Origin: Meandrina meandrites
Taxonomy: Eukaryota > Cnidaria > Anthozoa > Scleractinia > Meandrinidae
NCBI GenBank assembly: GCA_963693305.1
Contig: OY855905.1
Coordinates: 49,330,944-49,394,943, forward strand
Direction of reading: 5' to 3'
DNA length: 64,000 nucleotides
The notes under the pieces are model-generated. The model was not told where the DNA came from and made no database searches. It worked only from the letters and a program-made list of their open reading frames with translations. The position numbers and the translations under genes were made by a program. Positions 39,109-50,063 of the stretch are shown in pieces. Every line of letters begins with the position of its first letter. Within the stretch, counting starts at the first letter, position 1.

Positions 39109-39335
39109 TATTATTTTGACCATTGACTTTATGCCTTTTTTTCTTATTTCTTCATCCTTTCCAAATGTAACAGTTAGGACATTGCAATTGTAGATAATTA
39201 TATTTGTTTTTTTGTTCTGTCTGTTTATTATTTCAGGTTTCCAATGATGCTAATCAAAATGGTGATGAGAGTGAAGATGAAATTTTAAATCGTGATAGTT
39301 TAACAAGAAGGCTAATAGAAAGTGAAAATGAATGA
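20301..39335 (+). CDS. SPPL2: Signal peptide peptidase-like 2 (SPPL2A/B-type) intramembrane aspartyl protease, 12 exons, complete
   Basis: A GxGD-family protease that cleaves type II membrane proteins within the membrane of endosomes and lysosomes. Exons are 20301-20357, 20448-20573, 23696-23875, 25816-25911, 29312-29454, 30129-30385, 30972-31095, 31571-31758, 32485-32604, 32744-32824, 33061-33215 and 39237-39335. All junctions are in phase, for 1626 nt and 541 aa. A signal peptide ([13 protein letters not shown]) is followed by a luminal PA domain at ~40-165, with an NCT glycosylation sequon and [19 protein letters not shown]. The multi-pass core starts near residue 170. The catalytic motifs are intact: YD at 367-368, GFGD at 423-426 and QPAL at 477-480. 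The C-terminus is short and acidic (RRLIESENE). Length fits animal SPPL2A/B, and the luminal PA domain separates it from SPP and SPPL3. I cannot split SPPL2A from SPPL2B. The last intron is 6.0 kb and packed with transposons. Confidence 0.94.
21616..22447. repeat. Minisatellite, 11 copies of a ~74-bp unit with a 4-unit higher-order period
   Basis: CAGTGCCACTC begins at 21616, 21690, 21764, 21842, 21920, 21994, 22068, 22146, 22224, 22300 and 22374. Spacings are 74, 74, 78, 78, 74, 74, 78, 78, 76 and 74. The spacing pattern and shared variants (extra TGAC, CAACATTTGC, and ATG changed to GTG) repeat every four units, about 304 bp. It lies in SPPL2 intron 2. Long frames across it come from repeat units lacking stops and are not genes. 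Confidence 0.97.
22960..23640 (+). mobile_element. Penelope-like element fragment with GIY-YIG-type endonuclease C-terminus
   Basis: The open frame 22960-23481 has [20 protein letters not shown] followed by [10 protein letters not shown]. That is the Cys-rich linker and GIY-YIG-like nuclease signature of Penelope-like retroelements. It then has IGKHLKNDH and a C-terminal [10 protein letters not shown] typical of the group. The upstream reverse transcriptase part is missing or frameshifted. A short non-coding tail with GATGATGTCATGAAGACATC follows. It lies in SPPL2 intron 2, sense to the gene. Confidence 0.85.
23991..25084. mobile_element. 1.1-kb TIR element in SPPL2 intron 3
   Basis: Begins ACAGTCGTG and ends CACGACTGT. 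The subterminal ~130 bp on each side are inverted copies, sharing GAATGCATTC, CATCTTATTATTAATGGAAG and CAGAATTTGGTTTCTG in opposite orientation. The interior has no transposase-like ORF, so this is a non-autonomous element with long inverted repeats. Confidence 0.8.
25234..25655 (-). repeat. Interspersed repeat, copy 2, inverted relative to 17980-18355
   Basis: Carries the same blocks as copy 1 in reverse: GAGGTTTTTGTGATAT at the left end, ATCTGCTAGCAGATTA in the core and CTCTTAGCCAATGAGAAG at the right. It lies in SPPL2 intron 3. Confidence 0.75.
26097..28433. mobile_element. 2.3-kb TTAA-flanked DNA element with long imperfect inverted repeats
   Basis: Flanked by TTAA at 26093-26096 and 28434-28437. 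Ends are GGAAGCTC and an inverted GGTGGCTC. The outer ~300 bp are inverted copies: the region near 26230-26345 with TTGTCAAAACAACTCCAAAT matches 28085-28200 reversed. Nested inside is another palindrome, about 26700-27080, whose arms share TTCGAACTACCGTGAACGGC and CAAGTTTG. No intact transposase ORF. TTAA targets fit Kolobok or piggyBac-type transposition; Kolobok is favoured by the relative at 33441. Confidence 0.72.
29546..29602. repeat. One arm of the MITE family complete at 61716-61890
   Basis: Contains ATTCCCCTGCATTAACCTCC and CCAATACCGAGAATATG, matching the right arm of the hairpin at 61716-61890. The other arm is not seen here. It lies in SPPL2 intron 5. Confidence 0.6.
31213..31460 (-). 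mobile_element. LINE 3'-end fragment in SPPL2 intron 7
   Basis: On the minus strand this reads through the same 3' UTR seen at 50490-50831 and 57690-58004, with the shared blocks GGAGGTCTCCTCGCCCTA and AAGAAAAAGATGATTGA. It ends in a short ATGATG-rich tail. It holds only the last residues of the reverse transcriptase frame. Confidence 0.75.
31838..32207. mobile_element. 370-bp TIR element in SPPL2 intron 8
   Basis: Ends are GTATATGTTACAGGTCAAA and its near-perfect inverse TTTGACCTGTAACATATAC. Inner inverted motifs AACCTAGGTTATTTT and AAAATAACCTAGGTT add to the fold. Non-coding MITE. Confidence 0.8.
33441..35212. mobile_element. TTAA-flanked DNA transposon relic with a THAP-domain remnant (Kolobok-like)
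   Basis: Perfect 22-bp terminal inverted repeats begin AGGTCAAATGAACCAAAATT and are flanked by TTAA at 33437-33440 and 35213-35216. Near the left end, from 33776, a frame reads [20 protein letters not shown] then KDCF. That matches the second half of a THAP zinc finger, including the C-x-x-H-F core. The first THAP half and any catalytic domain are absent. Kolobok-superfamily elements use TTAA targets and carry THAP proteins, so this is the best fit. It lies in SPPL2 intron 11. Confidence 0.8.
35312..35601. mobile_element. 290-bp TTAA-flanked palindromic MITE
   Basis: Ends GGTGGCCCGCAG and inverted CTGTGGGCCACC. Flanked by TTAA at 35308-35311 and 35602-35605. The two arms are near-complete inverted copies, for example AAAAGATCACCT opposite AGGTGATCTTTT. 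It would fold into one long hairpin. A diverged relative of its right arm lies near 29100-29260. Confidence 0.85.
35606..37647. mobile_element. 2.0-kb TTAA-flanked DNA element
   Basis: Perfect 15-bp ends GGTGATTCCACTGAA and TTCAGTGGAATCACC, flanked by TTAA at 35602-35605 and 37648-37651. Subterminal inverted blocks near 36130-36230 and 37400-37510 share GGCCGCGAAAGAAAACGT-type and AATTTTGGCAAAATTGAAC-type sequence with each other. They also share sequence with the 26097-28433 element. Degenerate CCCTAA/TTAGGG motifs fill 37105-37225. No intact transposase ORF. Confidence 0.82.
39040..39106. repeat. (AAT)n microsatellite
   Basis: A run of ATA/AAT units with one interruption (ATCAAT), about 130 bp upstream of the last SPPL2 exon. 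Confidence 0.95.
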
Positions 39336-41512
39336 TTAAGAAATGAATTAGTTTATTGCCATTAATAATTATGTTAAAAAGTAATAATTTAAAAATACAT
39401 ACATGTACATACATACATGTCTGGAAGTTTATTTTGCTATAAACTCATGACAAGAATATAGTTTGGGCCATACCAATTAACTTTAATTAACTAATTTATA
39501 AAAAATACTGTGTGAGGTGAAGTGAAGTGAATACTTTATTTATTGTGTTCCTCTTGGTAGCCTACTTGGATTAATTGTTTATATTAAGTAAATGAACATG
39601 TGCAGGAGCACATTCCATTTCATTACAGTTGAAGCGCAAGTTATCTGCTTGAACTTGGTTCTCACAAACTTGTGCAGATCCGTTACCATTGGATTTTCTT
39701 TTCAGTCATCTAATAACTAGTCATTATTTTGAGCTTCCTGCTCCCTCAAGCTATATTGTAAATTTTGTTTCCTTGAGAGTTTGAGGTGGCAGAGTTATGT
39801 ATTGTACTTTGGATAAAATGAACTTGTTTTTCAATGGAGGCAACTTGTTGTCATTTTATGATAATTTAATGGTCAGTAGCTATTCTCACTGGTGTTCACA
39901 GTTTGATGTAACCTCTGGTAAGGTGTTGACATCACCTGAACCCTTAACTATTCAGTTTACAGAATTCTGTAACATATTCTATTAGAGATTTCTTTGATTT
40001 GTCCCGTAAATACACTGTATTAGTGCCTCGTGGCAAAGGTTTTTTTATTAGATTTCGACATCTTTATGATAATGTTTAGGTTGGTCAGTCAGTGGTCTGG
40101 GAAAATGATTATCTTCCAGAGTATGTAACTGTTTCAACCCCCACCCCTCCCCCCCCCCCCCCCCCACAAACATTTTGATTAGTTAGATCAAACATAAAGT
40201 TAATCAAGATTTTGTCAACTGACAACAGTACACTGTATATCATTACATGCTTTATACAATAACATAGTTCTGTGGTATTTAAATTAAAGGTATCTGGTAT
40301 AGTGTATAAAAATATTTTTATTTAAATCATGTTAATTGTTTGGTAGGAACAGTGGCGATGATAAAGTTTGTAATTTTTTCTCAAAAAAATATTATCTACT
40401 GAATACTGCAACACAGACAAATGGCCTATTGAATTCTGAATGTTAGAGTCAAATTGTTTCAGTTATTTTGGCATCAAAATTCATAATTAAAAGAGTTTAA
40501 ATATGTAACATGGGGATGCATTAGACTTACTCCAAGTCACTCATTTAATTGCACAATGGTGTAGCCAGGGGAGGGTTCCAGGGGTTCCAGAACCCTCCTT
40601 TTGGGCTATGAGACCTTAAAAAAATTAATTTAAAAAGGCATCACATGCTTTATAAAGATGCTTAAATTGGACAGATCAAGCCTGTATTCAACAACTTATA
40701 CTTATCCATTTTAGGAAGCGAGATTTTCAATCCCCTCTTAGATAAGCTAGCTATGCTTGGTGCTGAGGTGAATGGAAATTTGTGCTCAAATTCAAGGAAA
40801 CACCCATTCTGAGGACCTAAAATACAAAACCTTTACGGCAGAGCATGCCCCTGGACCTCTGTAGCAAGGAGCGCCTCTGGCACTCAATTATCAATGGGGC
40901 AAGCAATACTACATAATTTAGGAACCCCCTCTATGCAAAACGGCTGGCTATGCCCCTGTCGCAGCAGACCACTGGATACAGAGGGCACACACAAGCTTGA
41001 AAAACATAATGGCAGTGTCTTGGAACAAGTGAATTTGCCAATGGAATCCAACTACTTTTTACAGCTGTTAATCATAATATTGCTTGCAAACAGAGCACAC
41101 TGACATGCTTTACTTGCGACATGCTGTTGCTTTTTTGCCATTTACCTTGGCAACCAGGCTTGTCACAGACAAACAAATTCCACCCAGTCTCTCACACACT
41201 ATTTCAAAACAATCTCATTCATATTATAAATTAACTGTATCGACACAAAGATTAAACAAGTGACTTGGGGCAAGTCTAGGGATGCATTTACAACGTGTTG
41301 TTCCAGAACATTTTTTATCCAAATTCCTGTTTATACTTTCTTTGAAAAATGATTTTGGCTCTTAAGAGCACTACCCCCACCCCTTCAGAATTTCCAGTCA
41401 CCTTCTGTTGGGTGGATATGGATATTTCTTGAACCACTCAATTTGTTATTGACTGATGATTCCCTTTGTTTTGCCATAGTGAATACTTGTTAGTGGTGTG
41501 AATAACTGTACT

Positions 41513-41696
41513 TAGTATATACCACACAAGTGAATATTGCTTTCCGCGCGTGCTGATTGGTTAACTCGGAGGTGATTAGCAAAGTACTATTCACCTCCGA
41601 GCAGCCGAAGAGAAACAAAATGGCTTCGTGCGTCGCTTCGGGTACCGAAAGTAATGTTTTGGCCCGCTAGTTATTCAACTTGTGTGGTATATACTA
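41513..41696. mobile_element. 184-bp MITE
   Basis: Terminal inverted repeats of about 24 bp start TAGTATATACCACACAAGT and end in the inverse, with one extra base in the right arm. An internal inverted pair CGGAGGTGA/TCACCTCCG is also present. Non-coding. Confidence 0.8.
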
Positions 41697-41698
41697 AA

Positions 41699-41807
41699 AC
41701 AATTATTCACCTCAGTGTCGGTGAAAGTGGTGGATATTTACCTCGTCGCTTCGCTGCTCGGTAAATATCCACCACTATTCACCTCCACTTCGGTGAATAA
41801 TTGTTAA
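41699..41807. mobile_element. Palindromic mini-element adjoining the 184-bp MITE
   Basis: Arms AACAATTATTCACC and GGTGAATAATTGTT enclose inner inverted repeats GTGGTGGATATTTACC and GGTAAATATCCACCAC. It folds as one hairpin and abuts the preceding element with a 2-bp gap, so the two may be one composite unit. Confidence 0.75.
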
Positions 41808-44800
41808 TTAATTTAAGTACTGGGAAACCTGAGCAAAAGAGAGTGTAGGCACCATTTTATTGCTCTGTTGTAAATTTAATGTAGCTTAAGAATATTATAC
41901 TGCCCAGGGCCAATAATAGCTTTAGTTTAATTTCCCAGCTGTAAATAAGCTAAGCTTGTTTATTCTTGGTAATCAGCAACTTTGCTAATATTCCTTAGGC
42001 ATGAGTCAGATGATCAAAATTCACTCCCAATGAGGCAACTCTACCAGCTTAATGTAATTTTCAAATGGAATGTTCCTTCCATCTTTACTGCTGTGAAATT
42101 CATCATGATAAAATTTTCAACTTTGCTCTTTGAAAGTCAGTTAGCTAGTCTAATGTAAACATGCATAAGGGATATTTTAAAAATTATTGATTTCAAATGT
42201 TTAAAATATAATTTAACTGTAATACCTTGTTAGAAACATTGAGATGCAACTGCTAGCCGAAGTAGTCAAAACAGCAGTAGAGACGCTTTCTTGGTGGGGG
42301 AGGGGGTAATACAGTGTTGACTAATGATACAAATTAGGGATATTAATTTTCTGGTGAAAATAAAAGTGTTGATACAACATTGCAGAACTTGATGGAATGT
42401 CATCATGTGTAACCAGTATGAACATGGGTTTTAACTCAGTTTCTGAGTTCTCCATAGCAAGACCAGTTTCACTCCCTCCATTCTTCCTTTTATATATTCT
42501 GTAAATTGGCTGATTAGTGCATTATAGTGCTTGTGCATCTATTAATATAATTGCACATCAGTTATCAAGGGCAAGAAACCATCTTTCACTGTACATGCAC
42601 ATGCCATTATTAATTTTTCTTCCTCCAATAAACATACATCATTTTGAGTTTGAAATTGAGCTTCTCCACCCCCCCCCCCCCCCCCAAAAAAAAAAAATCA
42701 CTGAACTGTACAAATTCTTGAATGATTAAACCTTTACATGATTTTTGAGTTATTTTTTTCAAAAAAATAACTCTTAGTCGGCGTGAAGATGTATTTGGCT
42801 ATTAAGTGGGTGGATGTTGGATGTTGGTTGGGTGGATCATTCATGTATGTATTTCACACCAATCAGATTTGGGATTCTATCAAGGACCAATCAAATTGCG
42901 GCTTGTATATATGGATCGTTTTCATGAATATTTGTTTTGGATTCAAGGTACGGCCATCTTTGTTTTGCTACAGATTCGACCTTATTAGGCTGTGTTGGCC
43001 TGAAGTCTCTATTCCAGTTCTTGATTTTTATGTAGCTTTGGGTGAGAACATTGTGTGTGGGTTCTGAAACTGAAAAGTGTTTGGAAATTTCATGGTGGTG
43101 AAGGTGATTCTCTTGGTTTACGGAATTAACTAGTTCAGTTGACAGAATATGGGTATAGTATTTGTTGACCACTTCATTTACAATTTATGATGTTTTTGAG
43201 TAGAATAAATATGTGTATTGAGAATAAATAAAATGTTGTGACTTCCATTTTTTATGTCAGTGTTGTGTGTTTGCTCAACGTTTTGTTTTGGTCCCCAAAT
43301 GAGAACAAACTGACGCACTGTGGGTTGTTTGTAAGGGCGAGTGTTAAAGAAATTAAACGAGAAATCTTTGAGATTCTAACCGCGCGGTGTTTAAACTGTT
43401 TTCTCTCGGTTAAAAGTATAGCATTTAGTAGGAGCTTTGGCTAAGTAATAACACGAGCGACCATAAACCTCTCAAGGTTTTCCCCCAAAGAATAACGTAT
43501 TTGTAATAGGTTGAGGCATGTGGGTTTATTTGGGTTCAAGAGTTGCCAAATAATAGGTATTTTCGTGAGGTTAGAATGTGGTCGGAGAAGGTTCGACGTT
43601 TCCTGTTTAGGAATAGTAGGACTTCACATGGGCGGTCATGAGTTATTTATTGTACGATCGTTTGAAAAGCTCATAACGTGATGATGTTACAAGGGCACGT
43701 TTTGTCTGCTCGGCAAATATTAATTTTCCCCTCAGGTGTTTTGACAACGTAGTTGGATGGCACGGAAAGAGAAAATAATCATTTGTGCCGCGAGTGAGGG
43801 CCGCAGGAAGGTATAGTGGTCGTTGTGCGAGTCTCGCATTTCAAGCTTCGCATCCGATTGTTGATGGCTATCTTTAGTAGTACGGCGGTGCAATGCGGTT
43901 ATTTCCGTACCAATGACGTAATGCTTGCAAGTGTTTACGTCGGCCAAATTTATTTTCTTCAGATCTCTGAACTCGCCTCGATGAAACAGCCAAAATATTC
44001 ACTTCAACTGGCTAAACCGACAAGAAATAGTCGCAAAATTGCAAACAAATTAACGACCGTCGCTTCTGGGCTCGTCACGCAAAAAACAACGGCTGAAAAG
44101 AAAACTAGCTTTTTGGGTGTGCAGTCAAGCGTCAGCCTGGTCAAGCGTGTCACACAACTTCATCGACAGCTATTTTTAGCACGGCCGTTGGAATATCGGT
44201 ACTGATCATGTTACGCTTACAAGTTGGGGCACGTTTCTGCTTCTGGTTGCGAAATTACATATTGTACCAGTCCAAGTAAAATCGTCACGTGGTTTGGCCG
44301 AAATGCACTGGTGACTAGAGTTGTTTGTTTCTCGCGTTCGTCGAAAGAAAGTCGTCCTTGCTTTCAGAAAGGTTTCTGTTTTATATTGATGATGAAAATA
44401 ATGGAGCCATTTCAGAAACCCGAGAATACTTTGTTCTTGTTCCATCTGGCTATTCGTTTGCAATTTCTGGGTCAATTTGGCTTTCTTAGTGAGCGTGTTT
44501 GCGATTTTGTGATCATGTTTACGGTAAATGTTGTCAACAGTTTTCAATCCATGTTTTGATGTACTTAGCGGGTTTTTTTCGGCTTGGAATGAAAGGGGAT
44601 GGATAGTTAAACATCAAGGTAACCTTAAAAGTGACTACCAGATATTTTTTTCTGTTTACGTTTGAAGAAATTACTGACGTATTTTTTGTCTTCAGCAGTA
44701 TGGTTCGATCGATCGGTTGCACACCACAGTCATATTTACAAGGGAAAGCAGCCTAATTTTAGAACATTTGCACAATTTCTTTTTAAATTGTTTTTGAGTT

Positions 44801-47017
44801 ATTTTTCCAAAAGTAGCTCTTAGTCGGCGCGATGGACCGTGCACATGAACCATGCACAAATAGCTCAACCCATGAAATAAACCATCCCAACAGGACTAAC
44901 ACCCAGTTCTACCCCAAGCCACCCAATCAATTGAAAAAATAACTCCTGCACGCTTAGCGTGCCTATGTTTTACACAGGAGATGAAGAGGGAAACAGTACA
45001 TTTTGGTAAATGGTTTCTTAAATGCCAGTTTGGAGATTTTTGTCAAACTTTTCCTGTTGGGTTTCCCATACGTATTTAGAAACTTAACAGCACAATTCCT
45101 TATATAATATTGTCATGCTTACATTCTTGATTGCTTTCTAAACTCATGTTCCCAGTGATTGCTTCTTATTTCTACATTGGGAATTGGTCTCTATTAATTT
45201 TACAGAAAGAAAGTTATCATGGCTATTGCTCTATAAAACAAGGCAAAAAATGATGGGTCACCATGCTCTACGTAAACATGCGTGAAATTATGCACAATGC
45301 AATACCAAAAAGTAAGAAAAGGGAAAAAAGGTTCCCTAGCTGTGATTCAAACCTACAACTTCCTGTCCTACTCTGAATTACAAACTTGTGCAGTGGTAAA
45401 TCCATAATCTGCACCACAACATTAGAACTGTACCACAGCAGGATCAAGTGAGTTCTGAATACTGAAGTCATGGCAAGCTTTTGCTGAAGTGTTTCAAAGT
45501 TGGATTGAACTGAGTTACAGTTTAAATATATTTGGCTGGGAGTTAAAGTTACATCAAAATGGGAAAGTGTGGAAATTTTAGCTGGATTAACCAACGGTGG
45601 TTAGGGGATTGAACATATTGGTCGAAAACTTGATTTGTTCTGGTCAACTGCTTTACTTGTCTAAGTTACTTTGCGGTTTCAAATGAGAAATTACTTGACA
45701 TATATTTTCTCATTTCACAATTCAATTTCCAATAGCCACATTGACACAGTGTCTAGTTCTGAAAACAAGTCCGAGTGACTCAAGCATTGCATAAGGTACA
45801 TGTATGAGCATTAGTCTGCAAATAATTTCTGCTCAGTTATTCTTATTACATTTTGTTGCCTTGACCCATTAGTTGGGTTTTTTCCCCTGGCAGAGAACAA
45901 AGAGAAACCAAGTGATTTAGTGTGATTCACATAATTACAAACACTCGGGTTTATCTTATACCTGATTCACACCAACAAAACATGTTTAGTTAAACCAGGT
46001 TAAAGAAAATGAAAATCAGCAACAGACAACTGACAGACTAAATTTGACATAGGGATCAAGTATGCTCTAATTTGTGCTTTCATTGTGCTAAATTTGAAGT
46101 CGATAAACATCAGTCAGCAACTTCCATGAAGAAAAGCTTTGGTGTGAATGGGGTATTAGACAAAATCTTAAAGGTCAATCTTGTAGTCCTGTTAAAGCAA
46201 GTGTTAAGAGTGATTTTATTTCGTGTGGTTTTCAATAACATGCGAACTCTGAAATTCAACCAATGGTTTACATTTTTCGCTGCCATCAATCATCTAAGCA
46301 GTCGATTGTCTAAGTTTGTTGATTGTGATTGGTAGATTTCAATTCATTTTGTTTGTTTCTGTTTTTCAAGGTTCATTGGCTGTCGCCATAATTGTGAATG
46401 ATGGCAGTAAAAAGTGCAATCGTTAGTTGGGTTTTGAATTTCAGAGTTTGCATGTTTTTGAAAGGCGCAATAACCCATAAAACAACATCTAACAACAAAA
46501 GAAAACAATGCAGTTAGTTTGTAATACTATCTGAAAGTTAAGTTACTTTTTTCACTGGTTAAGTAAAACCACTCTATCTTCTAAATGCAATTTAACTTAA
46601 ACCAGTGTGGGGAGTTGTACTGAAATGAACAGAAGCGTTGTTAGTTATACATGTCAAGTTTTTACAGTATGTCACTTTGACTTGAAAGCAAAAGAGAGCA
46701 CCAAAACATATTTCTTCTCACCTTTATTTTTTTACATGTTTTCATATGAACAAGAGATGGCTGTTCTTCAGCTATTAAAAGGATGAGTTGGCAATAAACT
46801 GGGCCAGCATCTTTATCAGTGAGATAAAAAAAGAACTGGCAGCCATTCTCCACCCCCAACAATGAAGATCTGCTCTAGCTGTATCTAAGCTTGATTGGGT
46901 GAGGTTGTGTATAGATAAAGATGAACTCATAGGCAAGGTGCACTAGTATGTTGACAGGAAAGAGAGTGCTTTTACCAGTAATAAAATAAGTTCAAGGATA
47001 AATTACAACTTTTATGA

Positions 47018-49601
47018 TTATTCTTGCTGTAAGAATGGGTTTGCAATGGGTTCCATGCCGTCAACAGGACAAACTAATACAACAGCTGTTCCTCTGCACA
47101 CTGCCAGACCAAGCTGTCGTGTTTCATCTGTGAGTTTGAATGGATCATCTGGATCTGTAAGTCACAGAGAAAACCCAAAAACACTTATTAGAAGCATCTG
47201 GCCTGCTTTGCATTGTGTATGGCACCATTGATTACTAAGCAATGTAGTATCAGTATCTGTGATGTAAAGACATTAAGCAGCCAGAAATTGTTACCTTGGT
47301 GATGGTAAACAAGGGTTTCTGCTATAAAAGGGATGGCACCAACCACTAGCTTGTGTACAGCCGTCCCGCTCCCCTCACAAAAATCAGGGAAGGGACGTCT
47401 GTGATGCGCCGTCGTTAATCGTGTTCCAGTATCCTGCTGTTCTTAATTTAAATTTCACATAAATAATCACATCGTAAAATGGAGGTGTCAGCCAGGGGTG
47501 ACAGGCCCACACGACTCTTATGTTCGTGACATCTGCACATTTGCCATATTATATTAAATTCGGTCCTTTGTCCTGATTAGGATGGAATTATATCCTTAAA
47601 ACCTTTTTATTCTTTTTTTTTCCTTCGCCCTTTTTCCTTTCCACTTGGCCACTATATGTTGTATTATTTGGAGGCAGTATAAGTTGAATAGAGCCACCGC
47701 AGTAAGACCGTGGCCTTGCAACTAGAGGTCATGGGTTTCCTGTTTGTGGAGTTTGACACCTCTAGCTCTATAATTTCATATTTGCCACATGTTTGCTAGT
47801 GCAGTTTGTTTTGACTCATTTCTCTTTGCAAGGTGCGCTTTAAGCTCTCAAAGTGTTCACTCTGGAAGGACAAGGTCTGAAATATTTTGAGTAATTGTTG
47901 ATTACTTGCATTTTAAAATATTTGTGATGCCACACACGCTGTATTGATCATCACAGATGACATAATTATTATTATTTATCTTTGTCTGGCTTTGCCAGAG
48001 GGTGTTGGAGCTTTACTTCGAGAAAGCTTAAACAAGGTTGGTTTTACAGAGACATTCTGTGTTGTTAAGGTTATGCTTGTAGTTTGCATTCGATCGAGCG
48101 TTTTGTCTGTTGAGATCAATGTTTACGTTTTACTTCCCTTGACAGTCATTCGTTGTGTTACATTCTGGCACCACATGATTCAAATATAGATTTGAAATCT
48201 CACCTGCAAAAATTAAAGCCAATCAAAACACGTTTTGATTGAAGAGCCAATCAGATCATTTTCCAAACATTCCAGAAAAATTCACATGGTCCGGAACACG
48301 ATAATCAACGGCAAACCACAGACGCTCCTTTCCCGATTTTTTTTTTGAGGGGAGGGGGCGGCTGTATACAGGCTACCAACCACAGGCATGTACTAAAACC
48401 CGAAACAACCTAATGAAACGAGCGAAACCAACAAAAGGACCAAACAAAACAACCGAAATGGCCGAAACGAAACAAAATCACCAAAACAAGCAAAACCATT
48501 ACTATTATTGAGAGCTAACTGTAAACAGGCTAACCTGGGCGTTTTTCAGGCTAACCTGAGGGATGTTCAGGCTATCCGGAGTGCAAGGTACACTCCAGTT
48601 AGCCTGAATGGCATTCCGGTTAGCCTGAATATCATTCAGGTTAGCCTGTTTACAGTTAGCTCTCAATAATGGTAATGGATTTTGCTTGTTTTACTGATTG
48701 TGTTTCGTTTTGCTCGTTTTGGCCATTTCGATTGTTTCAGCAGTTTTGTTTCGGTCATTTCGGCGGTTTACTCCTTTCGGTACTTTCGTTTCAGGTGTTT
48801 TGTTGCATTGTTTCGGGTTTTAGTACATGTCACAGTGTAAAATGCAAATAATTTGTAGTCTTGCAACATCTCTTGTATTCAAACCCCACCCCCACCCCCC
48901 CAAACTCCCATAACCCAACCAGCCTGCAGCTTTAAATTGAAAGGTGCATATAAAAGAGTAACAGCCCCCTTACCTCTTAAATATTCTGTTGTGTTGTCCA
49001 GCACTATGTTCAGTAATGCATCAAAGCCTTTCAAAACCCCCGTGGCTGAAACAAGTACACAAAAAATAATGAGCTTAAAGTGATATGACATACCACTACA
49101 AATTTGTTTCTAAACATTAATGTTACTCAAAGAAGAGAAAAGTTTCAATTCATTTTTACAGTGTGATGAAGCATGAGTTTGTAGTGAGAATTCTTGTAAA
49201 GTATAAAAATTGTACAGTATACAGTATGTTCAGTTAATTGTCAAGGATTCAGCTAACAAACTTGGACGCGTAGGTTTTCGCCCACATTTCATCCAGCACA
49301 TGTGAATGATATATAAAAAAAAATTATCACAGCTCATTGTTACATTACTTATTCTTGAAACTTCTTTCTCCCTGGAGCTAACAATATACTGCACTGGATT
49401 ATTTTACAAACACGCGCGTTGATGACGGAAGCTCACCTTCTCTGCCGCCTTGAAATTTCACTCGGACGCGTTTATCAAGAAACTTGGACAATTCAAAGAT
49501 GCTCTCTTTTTTCTTTCTATCCGTCTAAATAAAGAATCCGTCATAAGCAGTTATTAGCAGAAAATCAAACAGCAACGATTGACGAACCAACTTACCGCCA
49601 T
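47018..49601 (-). CDS. LSM7: U6 snRNA-associated Sm-like protein LSM7, 4 exons, complete
   Basis: Subunit of the LSM2-8 ring on U6 snRNA 3' ends in the nucleus and of the LSM1-7 ring that promotes mRNA decapping in the cytoplasm. Exons are 49601-49596, 49524-49437, 49045-48974 and 47154-47018, all in phase, giving 303 nt and 100 aa. The protein starts MATDRKKKESIFELSKFLDK. The Sm1 motif (~22-62) has VKFQGGREATGVLKGFDALL then NIVLDNTTEYLRD. The Sm2 motif has LAVCRGTAVVLVCPVDGMEP. It ends ANPFLQQE. Length matches animal LSM7 (about 103 aa). The first exon codes only for Met-Ala. The last intron is 1.8 kb and carries a 453-bp hairpin element. Confidence 0.96.
48387..48839. mobile_element. 453-bp near-perfect hairpin element in LSM7 intron 3
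   Basis: Outer arms begin CATGTACTAAAACCCGAAAC and end with the inverse GTTTCGGGTTTTAGTACATG. Inner arms include GAGAGCTAACTGTAAACAGG, opposite CCTGTTTACAGTTAGCTCTC. Within the arms, GAAAC/CGAAA and AGGCTAACC-type motifs are repeated. Arm length is about 200 bp with moderate divergence in the outer part. No coding capacity and no clear target duplication. Confidence 0.85.
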
Positions 49602-50063
49602 CTTGATTTTTATGCCGCGCAGGAATGATGGGATAGATCGCGTTTTCCCCAGATTCCCCAAGGATCGCACGGTCATTTTAATCCTTCCGTCCGGATAGCG
49701 CCTGATGAAGAAACCGAGCCATAATAATAATAATGACTAATGTCTTTATTATGGTTTCCTGATTAATGGCGACTCCCAATAATAGCCGAAATTCTGCTTG
49801 AGCTGAGTTATGACAGCCGTTTCAAGAGCACCAATATGCTAAGAAGAGCAAATTTTGTAGCGCGTGCAAGTACGATTTTATTGAACTGCATAGGCCTTTC
49901 AAGAGGGTGGTCATTTCATAAGTTATATTTTTACATTTAACGGAAATATCTGCTCACACGTAATGCCAATTGACAGCCGGGGACTATTTCGTCAGTCATG
50001 CATAGAATAGAGGTGCTCTGGTATAGGCAGCTTGCACATAAGACTATGTCCAAATGGGTAAAA

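Larger units (their letters stand above)
39336..47017. other. Gene-poor spacer between SPPL2 and LSM7 3' ends
   Basis: Holds the SPPL2 3' UTR at the left and the LSM7 3' UTR at the right; the two genes converge. In between are poly-C tracts (40148-40165, 42669-42685), MITEs at 41513-41807 and a ~45-bp direct repeat at 42741 and 44794 containing GAGTTATTTTT and CTCTTAGTCGGCG. A relatively GC-richer patch lies at 43450-44570. Several 100-130-codon frames in that patch have no recognisable domain. I see no exon with convincing homology. Confidence 0.5.

Noticed and set aside
43816..44559. ORFs of 129, 111 and 113 codons on both strands
   Set aside because: No domain or motif recognised and they overlap on opposite strands; kept only as a low-level observation on the surrounding patch.
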